A stretch of 34,256 nucleotides of DNA from Streptomyces sp. MBT65 (GTDB taxonomy: Bacteria > Actinomycetota > Actinomycetes > Streptomycetales > Streptomycetaceae): contig NZ_JAENRY010000077.1 in assembly GCF_016612545.1 (NCBI RefSeq), positions 1-34,256 of the forward strand. Direction: 5' to 3'. A program made the translations under genes and the position numbers. Under the pieces are notes generated by a model, which did no database searches, was not told where the DNA came from, and worked only from the letters and a program-made list of their open reading frames with translations. Shown one piece after another: positions 25,179-32,604 of the stretch. Numbering within the stretch: the stretch's first letter is position 1; every line of letters starts with the position of its first letter.

Positions 25179-25199
25179 CGTACGGGACGGGCCCGTACG
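25179..25199. promoter_or_regulatory. Inverted repeat in the ssbB leader
   Basis: CGTACGGG (25179-25186) and CCCGTACG (25192-25199) pair perfectly around 5 bases, 44 bases before the ssbB ATG. It may be a dynB terminator or an operator for ssbB. Confidence 0.5.
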
Positions 25200-25242
25200 C
25201 GTTTCCGCCCGGCCTCGCGGCCGGGTCAGGGAGGGACACGCG

Positions 25243-25734
25243 ATGAACGAGACGATGGTGTGCGCGGTCGGGAACGTGGCGACCCAGCCGATCTACCGGG
25301 ATCTGGCGGCGGGACCGTCGGCGCGCTTCCGGCTGGCGGTGACCGCGCGTTACTTCGACCGCGAGAAGAACGTGTGGACGGACGGCCACACCAGCTTCTT
25401 CACGGTGTGGGCCAACCGCCAACTGGCCACGAACGTGGCGGCGTCGCTGTCGGTCGGCGACCCCGTCGTCGTCCAGGGCCGGCTGAAGGTGCGCACGGAG
25501 GCACGCGAGGGACAGCCCAACTGGTCCTCGGCGGACATCGACGCCGTGGCGATCGGCCACGACCTGGCGCGCGGGACCTCGGCCTTCCGCCGGGCCAACA
25601 GGCAGGAGACGACGGCCTCTCCGCCCCGGCCCGAGCCCAACTGGGAGACGCAGGGCGGGGATTCGGCCGTGGATTCCGCCGTCGATTCCACGTCCTCCGA
25701 CCAACAGCGCGCGGAGCATCTCGTGGTGACGTGA
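25243..25734 (+). CDS. ssbB: Single-stranded DNA-binding protein SsbB
   Basis: This 163-residue OB-fold protein has residues 1-110 that carry the SSB core: MVCAVGNVATQPIYRDL, ARFRLAVTARYFDREKNVW, TSFFTVWANRQLATNVAASL and VGDPVVVQGRLKVRTEAREG. The C-terminal tail (111-163) is short, Ser/Asp/Gln-rich and ends HLVVT. It therefore lacks the acidic DDDPPF-type tip by which SsbA recruits replication partners. That is typical of the second Streptomyces SSB, which is linked to chromosome segregation in sporulating hyphae. GGGAGGGACACGCG precedes the ATG. Placement after the division dynamins fits a sporulation role. Confidence 0.92.
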   Translation: MNETMVCAVGNVATQPIYRDLAAGPSARFRLAVTARYFDREKNVWTDGHTSFFTVWANRQLATNVAASLSVGDPVVVQGRLKVRTEAREGQPNWSSADIDAVAIGHDLARGTSAFRRANRQETTASPPRPEPNWETQGGDSAVDSAVDSTSSDQQRAEHLVVT

Positions 25735-25768
25735 TGTCAGTGAATGCGCCGAGCTGATCGAACTGCGG

Positions 25769-25815
25769 CTTATCGACGAATGCGCTCCGAAAGACCGGGT
25801 GGATTTGTCGATAAG
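25769..25815. promoter_or_regulatory. Inverted repeat 1 upstream of the thioester adhesin
   Basis: CTTATCGACGAA (25769-25780) and TTTGTCGATAAG (25804-25815) are complementary at 11 of 12 positions, 23 bases apart, 190 bases before the adhesin start. The AT-rich TTATCG core stands out against the surrounding GC content. Confidence 0.6.
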
Positions 25816-25837
25816 CCCTGCTCGCAAGCGATCTTGG

Positions 25838-25868
25838 CGATAACGATTCCGAGTCGGATCGGTTATCG
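25838..25868. promoter_or_regulatory. Inverted repeat 2 upstream of the thioester adhesin
   Basis: CGATAACGATTCCGA (25838-25852) and TCGGATCGGTTATCG (25854-25868) form a palindrome centred on 25853 with 13 of 15 matched pairs and the same TTATCG/CGATAA core as the repeat 23 bases upstream. Two dimeric operator sites for one regulator are the simplest reading; the regulator is unknown. Confidence 0.6.
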
Positions 25869-26005
25869 GACGACCCGACCGGAGATCGCGGTCCGCCCGC
25901 GTCCCTAGGATGCCGGGCATAGCTCGGGCACAGCTCCCGGCGTTATTGATTCTGCTGGTGGGACCGCACCCCCACGTCGACGGGTCCTGCTCGAAGGGGA
26001 ATTCC

Positions 26006-27418
26006 GTGTCATCTGCGTTGTCAGTGTTCTCCGCGCTGTCCCTGCGCGGCCGAGGCGCCGTGCGCTTCGTCGCCGCGACCTGGGCGTGCGGACTCGTCGC
26101 CGCCGGAGTGCTGGCCGGCGCCGGCCCGGCCGTCGCCGACGAGACACCGCAGACCCAGGGCGGGGCGACGGCGACGATAGGCGGGCTCAAGACGTACGGC
26201 GCCGCCGTGATCCACGACGGCAGCGGCGATGTCCAGGTCTCCGCGGGCCTGTTCGAGATGTCCGTCGACGGCGGCGGCACCCTGCAGACGTACTGCGTCG
26301 ACCTCCGCAACCCCACCCAGCGGGACGCCAAGTACCACGAGACCGCGTGGAGCGGCACCTCGCTGGGCGCCAACAAGAGCGCGGGCAGGATCCGTTGGAT
26401 CCTCCAGCACTCCTACCCGCAGGTGAACGACCTCGCGGCGCTCTCCGCGAAGGCCGGCACCAAGGGCCTGACCGAGAGCGACGCGGCGGCCGGCACACAG
26501 GTGGCCATCTGGCGCTACTCGGACGGCGCCGACGTCGATGCGGTCGACCCGCAGGCCGAGAAGCTCGCGGACTATCTGGCTAAGAGCGCGCGCGATGTTG
26601 CGGAGCCGAAGGCCTCGCTGACCCTCGACCCGCCGGCCGTGTCCGGTCACCCCGGCGAGCGGCTCGGACCGGTGACGGTGCACACGAACGCGAGCGGGGT
26701 GACGGTGACCCCGCCCGCGGACGCCGCCACGAGCGGGGTGCGGATCGTCGACAAGGGCGGCAAGGCGGTGACGTCCGCGGCGGACGGCAGCCAGGTCTTC
26801 TTCGACGTGCCCGAGGACGCGGTGGCCGGGTCGGCCGAGCTGACCGTGCAGGCCTCCACCACCGTGCCCGTCGGCCGGGCCTTCACCTCCGACAGCAGAA
26901 GCCAGACGCAGATCCTCGCCGGTTCCAGCGAGTCGACGGTCTCCGCCGCCGCGAGCGCGAACTGGGCGGAGACCGGCGCCATACCGGCACTGTCGGCACG
27001 GAAGAACTGTGCCGAGAGCGGCGTGGACATCACCGCGGCCAACCAGGGCGACGCGACGTTCACCTTCGAGCTGCTCGGCGTCGAGCACGGCATCGACGCC
27101 GGGAAGTCCGCGACGGTGACGATCCCGCTCCAGGAGGACCAGGCGTACGACTTCACGATCACGGCGCCGAACGGCTACGAGAAGCGGTTCACCGGGGTCC
27201 TCGACTGCCGGACGCAGAGCGACGCGGGTGGCACCGTGACCCAGACGCTCAGCGAGCCGAGCCCCGCGACGGTGGGCGGCACCGCCGTCGACACCAACCT
27301 CGCCGAGACGGGCGGCTCCGGCATCACCCCGATGATCACGGTCCTCGCCCTCGGCCTGGTGGGCATCGGCGCCACGACCCTCGTCCTGCTGCGGGACCGC
27401 AAGCCCGGCCAGAGCTGA
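26006..27418 (+). CDS. Cys-Gln thioester surface protein with LAETG anchor
   Basis: This 470-residue wall-anchored protein has a signal peptide over residues 1-44 (GAVRFVAATWACGLVAAGVL, cleavage near AVA-D). The thioester domain (TED) follows: C97 in QTYCVDLRNP and Q165 in AAGTQVAIWRYSDG are the expected internal Cys-Gln thioester pair. In this family the bond can attach covalently to host or surface amines. Residues 200-430 hold beta domains, including NWAETGAIPALSARKNC and TFELLGVEHGIDAGKS. The C-terminus has LAETG (432-436), a hydrophobic helix and RDRK, a class E sortase signal. GTG 26006 has AAGGGGA 5 bases upstream. Earlier in-frame codons lie in the operator region. Confidence 0.93.
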   Translation: MSSALSVFSALSLRGRGAVRFVAATWACGLVAAGVLAGAGPAVADETPQTQGGATATIGGLKTYGAAVIHDGSGDVQVSAGLFEMSVDGGGTLQTYCVDLRNPTQRDAKYHETAWSGTSLGANKSAGRIRWILQHSYPQVNDLAALSAKAGTKGLTESDAAAGTQVAIWRYSDGADVDAVDPQAEKLADYLAKSARDVAEPKASLTLDPPAVSGHPGERLGPVTVHTNASGVTVTPPADAATSGVRIVDKGGKAVTSAADGSQVFFDVPEDAVAGSAELTVQASTTVPVGRAFTSDSRSQTQILAGSSESTVSAAASANWAETGAIPALSARKNCAESGVDITAANQGDATFTFELLGVEHGIDAGKSATVTIPLQEDQAYDFTITAPNGYEKRFTGVLDCRTQSDAGGTVTQTLSEPSPATVGGTAVDTNLAETGGSGITPMITVLALGLVGIGATTLVLLRDRKPGQS

Positions 27419-27509
27419 GCAATCGCCGACCGCGGGGCGGTGTTCCGGCTTCTCGGCGCAACCGCCTTCCCGACGCAACTGTCGGGGCGCTCGGGGAGTC
27501 GTACCCGCC

Positions 27510-28139
27510 ATGACCGAAGCACGGATCGAGCACGGCGTCGGGTGGTCCCCGGAGCCCGCTGCCTTCACGGCGGCGGGCGTCGGGACCCTGGCTCTCGCGG
27601 CCCTGGCGGGCTGGAGCGACCTCCTGCTGGTCGTGCGGGGGCACGTGGTTCCCGGCTGGGTGCTGAGCGGGGTTCTCGCGGTGCTCGCGCTCGTCCTGTG
27701 GGGGACCTTCCGCCGGGCGGCCCGCAGGGCGGAGGCGTCGCGGCTCCCGGGGGCGACGCGGCGAGCCGGGTGGGTGCCGCCGTTGAGCGCGCTGCTGATC
27801 GGCGTCGCGGCGCTCGGCGTCGCGTGGGGAGCGGTGGACGACCTGGGCTCGGGCGCGCGGTACTACGTGCTGCGCCCTACGGGACCCGGCGGCTGCACGG
27901 CCGTAGTACGGGAGACGTCGTTCCTCATGATCGGCAACGGCGAGGCGTACGCGGTGGGACGCACCGGCCTGGCCTGGGGCGAGGCGGGCTCCTGGGTGGT
28001 CGACGACGGATACCGGCCGGTCGCCGGCGGCACGTACGAGTTGGACTGGGAGCGGGACGGGGGTGTGCTGCGCGTCAGCGGCACGACCGGTGATCCGATT
28101 GTCAGCGGGGGAGAGGCCGACATCGACTGTGGGTGGTGA
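27510..28139 (+). CDS. Hypothetical membrane protein, three helices
   Basis: This is a 209-residue protein of unknown function. Hydrophobic segments lie at about residues 19-42 (AAGVGTLALAALAGWSDLLL), 47-68 (VPGWVLSGVLAVLALVLWG) and 90-107 (VPPLSALLIGVAALGVAW). A ~100-residue C-terminal domain, probably extracytoplasmic, follows with two cysteines (GPGGCTAVVRETSF and the terminal DIDCGW) that could form a disulfide. GGGGAG lies 11 bases before the ATG. I do not recognise the family. It sits between the thioester adhesin and ettA, on the same strand, 91 bases after the former. Confidence 0.7.
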   Translation: MTEARIEHGVGWSPEPAAFTAAGVGTLALAALAGWSDLLLVVRGHVVPGWVLSGVLAVLALVLWGTFRRAARRAEASRLPGATRRAGWVPPLSALLIGVAALGVAWGAVDDLGSGARYYVLRPTGPGGCTAVVRETSFLMIGNGEAYAVGRTGLAWGEAGSWVVDDGYRPVAGGTYELDWERDGGVLRVSGTTGDPIVSGGEADIDCGW

Positions 28140-28294
28140 CTTCGGTACCGACAGTGACCACCTGTCCCGGGCGGTGCCCGCCGAACTCCCAGCTCACAGC
28201 GCCCCGCCCTTACGCGTTTCCCCCGAGGGGCAGGGGTCAGGCAAGATGGGTTACATCTGCCCACTCCAGATTTCAAGCTGCCGGACGGTTTCTC

Positions 28295-29959
<1,665 letters not shown>

Positions 29960-29964
29960 TCTTC

Positions 29965-30378
29965 TTGCGCCACATCTACCGTTGCCCGCTGCGCTGGGCG
30001 GACATGGACGCGTACGGCCACGTCAACAACGTGGTCTTCCTCCGCTACCTGGAGGAAGCCCGTATCGACTTCCTGTTCCGCCCGGAGAAGGACTTCAAGC
30101 AGGGCTCGGTGGTGTCGCGCCACGAGATCGACTACAAACGCCAGCTCGTCCACCGGCACACACCGGTGGACATCGAGCTGTGGATCACCGAGATCAGGGC
30201 GGCGTCCTTCACCATCACCTACGAGGTGAAGGACGGCGACCAGATCTACGTCCGTGCCTCCACGGTCGTCGTGCCCTTCGACTTCGAGACACAGCGACCG
30301 CGCCGGATCACCGCCGAGGAACGCGAGTTCCTGGAGGAATACCGGGACGTCGACGAGGACGAGGCCGTCGCCGCATGA
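29965..30378 (+). CDS. Acyl-CoA thioesterase, hotdog fold (4HBT)
   Basis: This protein of about 137 residues has the YbgC/FcbC-like hotdog fold, hydrolysing acyl-CoA thioesters. The family motif RWADMDAYGHVNNVVFLRYL carries the catalytic Asp. SRHEIDYKRQL and VRASTVVVPFDFET follow the hotdog strands. The start is not certain: TTG 29965 lies 5 bases after the ettA stop and gives RHIYRCPLRWADMD; CTG 29956 is another possibility. The ribosome site is weak, so translation is probably coupled to ettA. The ATGA overlap at its end couples it to the next gene. The acyl substrate is unknown. Confidence 0.9.
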   Translation: MRHIYRCPLRWADMDAYGHVNNVVFLRYLEEARIDFLFRPEKDFKQGSVVSRHEIDYKRQLVHRHTPVDIELWITEIRAASFTITYEVKDGDQIYVRASTVVVPFDFETQRPRRITAEEREFLEEYRDVDEDEAVAA

Positions 30379-31043
30379 CGGTCCTCCACCTCGCCGACGA
30401 AGGGGAGGCGGCGGACTTCGCGGCCTTCCTCTCCCGGCTGCTCCATTACGACCGCGCCGCCGCGGTCCGCCTCCAGGCGGCCGGCACGGCCCTCGCCGTC
30501 TTCGGCCGGCCGCCGTCCTTCGAGGTGCTCGCCATCCGCGCGGTGCGCCTCGCCAAGCCGTACGAGAACGGCCTCGACGTCACGCTCGACGTGACCGTCT
30601 CCGCCGGTGAACTCCTCGAATCCCTCGACGAGTTGGCGGCCACGGCCCGGGTCCCGACCGCGGTGACCGGTCCGCCGTGGGCCGGGGTGCTGCCCCCGCG
30701 CGGCGGCTGGACCCCCGAGTCCGGACTGCCGGGCCCGCAGGCGCTGAGCGGGATGATCGCGGCCGGAGTCGCCGAATTCCGGTCCCGTACGCAGGAGTTG
30801 GCGCCCGAGGGCCGTACACGCGGCGAACTCGACCGCATCGGGCGCGAGATCTGGTCCCGCACGGTCGGCGACACCTCGCTGCCGGTGCGGGCGATCCACG
30901 CGGCCCAGTCACTCGGATTCCTGCGCCCCGGCGGCGAGTCGGGCCTCTTCTCGTCCGGAGCGTGGCTGCGGCTGCGCACGCCGTACGGCTCGATCGCCGT
31001 GCGCAGGGCGGGACTTGGCGCACTCGGCGTCAGCGTGCGCTGA
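30375..31043 (+). CDS. Conserved actinobacterial hypothetical protein
   Basis: The 222-residue soluble protein has no signal peptide. Recognisable stretches are ADFAAFLSRLLHYDRAAAVR, FEVLAIRAVRLAKPYENGLD, VTVSAGELLESLD, PPWAGVLPPRGGW and SGAWLRLRTPYGSIAVRR. I have seen similar proteins next to actinobacterial thioesterase/ettA genes, without known function. The ATG shares four bases (ATGA) with the thioesterase stop, so both are made from one transcript with ettA. No catalytic motif stands out. Confidence 0.8.
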   Translation: MTVLHLADEGEAADFAAFLSRLLHYDRAAAVRLQAAGTALAVFGRPPSFEVLAIRAVRLAKPYENGLDVTLDVTVSAGELLESLDELAATARVPTAVTGPPWAGVLPPRGGWTPESGLPGPQALSGMIAAGVAEFRSRTQELAPEGRTRGELDRIGREIWSRTVGDTSLPVRAIHAAQSLGFLRPGGESGLFSSGAWLRLRTPYGSIAVRRAGLGALGVSVR

Positions 31044-31075
31044 GTGCGCCCGCGAACTCCCCGTACGGCAAAGGG

Positions 31076-31105
31076 CCTTCAGCCAGCCGCCCTCAACCTT
31101 CAGCC
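31076..31105 (-). repeat. 9-base direct repeat across the haemoglobin stop
   Basis: On the minus strand GGCTGAAGG includes the TGA at 31100-31102 (31105-31097) and recurs at 31084-31076, offset 21, giving a second in-frame TGA. It is short enough to be chance. Confidence 0.6.
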
Positions 31106-31504
31106 CGCCGTGTTCACCATCGACGCGGCGGCGTACGTCAGGTAGTTCCACAGCGTGCGCTCGTGGTCCTCGGACAGGCCGAGTTCGTCGACGGCGACCC
31201 GCATGTGCTTCAGCCAGGCGTCGTGCGCGGCCTGGTCGACCTGGAAGGGCGCGTGGCGCATCCGCAGGCGCGGGTGGCCGCGGTTGTCGCTGTACGTCGT
31301 GGGGCCGCCCCAGTACTGCATCAGGAACAGGGCGAAGCGCTCCTCGGCCGGACCCAGGTCCTCCTCCGGGTACATCGCCCTCAGCAGCGGATCCTGGGCG
31401 ACGCCCTCGTAGAAACGGTGCACGAGCCGACGGAAGGTCTCCTCCCCGCCGACCTGCTCGTAGAAGGTCTGCTCCTGAAGCGTGCCGCGCCGAATCTCTT
31501 TCAC
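31100..31504 (-). CDS. glbO: Group II truncated haemoglobin (GlbO-type)
   Basis: The 134-residue 2-on-2 globin binds haem and O2. Group II marks are clear: TFYEQVGGEETFRRLVHRFY at the N-terminus, then PEEDLGPAEERFALFLMQYW and GGPTTYSDNRGHPRLRMRHA with the proximal histidine, and AWLKHM with the Trp at position G8. Length equals that of mycobacterial GlbO. The GTG start has GGGAG only one base away, so initiation may be inefficient or the mRNA leaderless. The methyltransferase gene is divergent across 110 bases. A role in O2 or NO handling is family knowledge; nothing here narrows it. Confidence 0.93.
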   Translation of the reverse strand: MKEIRRGTLQEQTFYEQVGGEETFRRLVHRFYEGVAQDPLLRAMYPEEDLGPAEERFALFLMQYWGGPTTYSDNRGHPRLRMRHAPFQVDQAAHDAWLKHMRVAVDELGLSEDHERTLWNYLTYAAASMVNTAG

Positions 31505-31552
31505 GCTCCCATGGTCTCAGACCGGGTGGCGGAGGACTTCAGGCTTAGGACC

Positions 31553-31584
31553 CTCGCCAGGACCGCTCGCCAGGACCGCTCGCC
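31553..31584 (+). repeat. 13-base tandem repeat in a divergent promoter region
   Basis: CTCGCCAGGACCG occurs twice head to tail (31553-31565, 31566-31578) followed by CTCGCC (31579-31584), about 2.5 copies. It lies between the starts of the globin and methyltransferase genes, ending 30 bases before the latter. Confidence 0.88.
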
Positions 31585-31614
31585 TCCCGGCCCCCGCCGC
31601 AGGACAGTGGACGT

Positions 31615-32592
31615 ATGAGCGCGCACGCTCTCGACAAGGACCTGGACGCCGTCGCCGTTTCCGCGCGGGCGGAACTGGTGCGGGTGATCGGGCTGAGCGG
31701 GGCCTGGGACGCGGATCCCGGGTGGCGGGCGGTGTTCGCGGCGGTGCCGCGGCATCTGTTCGTGCCGTACTACTACGTCGGTGTCCCGGACGGGGACGGG
31801 CGCGGGCACGAGCGGCTGTGGCGGGGCAGTGCCGACCCGGCGGCGCGGGAGCGCTGGCTGCGCGGGGTGTACGCCGACGTGCCGCTCGCCACGCGGCTGC
31901 GGGACGGCGAGCTGGTGTCGTCCAGCAGCCAACCCTCCCTGATGGCAAGGATGTTGGCCGAGTTGCGGGTGACGGACGGCGACCGGGTGCTGGAGATCGG
32001 CGCGGGCACCGGCTACAACGCGGCGCTGCTCGCCCACCGGCTCGGCGACGACCTGGTGACCACCGTCGACCTCGAACCGGAGATCACCGACTCCGCGCGC
32101 ACCCACCTAGCCGACGCCGGGTACCGCCCGGCCGTCGTCACCGGCGACGGCACCCGCGGAGTCCCCGCACACGGCCCCTACGACCGGATCGTGGCGACCT
32201 GCGCCCTGACGACGGTCCCGCGCGCCTGGATCGCCCAGTGCCGCCCCGGAGCCCGCGTCCTGGCCCCGCTGGCCACCGGTCTGATCGCGCTCACCGTCCG
32301 CGACGGGGCGCACGCCGAGGGCACCTTTCTGGACACGGCCGCGTACTTCGTGCCCCTGCGCGGCACCGAACCCACCGCCCCGAGCGAGATCCCGCACCGC
32401 CCCGGCGACCCCGAACTGCTCCGCTTCCTGCTGACCCTCACCCACGGCACCCTCGCCCCGCAGGACGCCCGCGAGCTGTGGGAGCGCGAGGGAAGGCCAG
32501 GACGCGAGCGCTACGGCGTCACGGTCGCCGGTGAGCGGGTGTGGGCGTGGCTGGACGATCCGGAGGAGCCGTACACCTGGCCCCTCCGCTGA
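31615..32592 (+). CDS. PCMT-like SAM-dependent methyltransferase
   Basis: The 325-residue protein is related to protein-L-isoaspartate O-methyltransferase. The family pattern is present: VPRHLFVP, an SSSSQPSLMARML loop where PCMT has its substrate-gating serines, and motif I DRVLEIGAGTGYNAALLAH, then TVDLEPEITDSARTHL and GPYDRIVATCALTTVPRAW. It is over 100 residues longer than classical PCMT (~210). The excess is an insert of ~35 residues (about 55-90, with RERWLRGVYADVP) and a C-terminal domain (~235-325, LWEREGRPGRERYGVTVAGE). The substrate could be isoaspartyl protein damage or a specific peptide; no precursor-peptide gene is visible nearby. ATG 31615. Confidence 0.85.
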   Translation: MSAHALDKDLDAVAVSARAELVRVIGLSGAWDADPGWRAVFAAVPRHLFVPYYYVGVPDGDGRGHERLWRGSADPAARERWLRGVYADVPLATRLRDGELVSSSSQPSLMARMLAELRVTDGDRVLEIGAGTGYNAALLAHRLGDDLVTTVDLEPEITDSARTHLADAGYRPAVVTGDGTRGVPAHGPYDRIVATCALTTVPRAWIAQCRPGARVLAPLATGLIALTVRDGAHAEGTFLDTAAYFVPLRGTEPTAPSEIPHRPGDPELLRFLLTLTHGTLAPQDARELWEREGRPGRERYGVTVAGERVWAWLDDPEEPYTWPLR

Positions 32593-32604
32593 CGGGTCCT
32601 GACC

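Noticed and set aside
25910..26005. Earlier in-frame start for the thioester adhesin
   Set aside because: It would place a non-signal sequence before the signal peptide and has no ribosome site; GTG 26006 has both.
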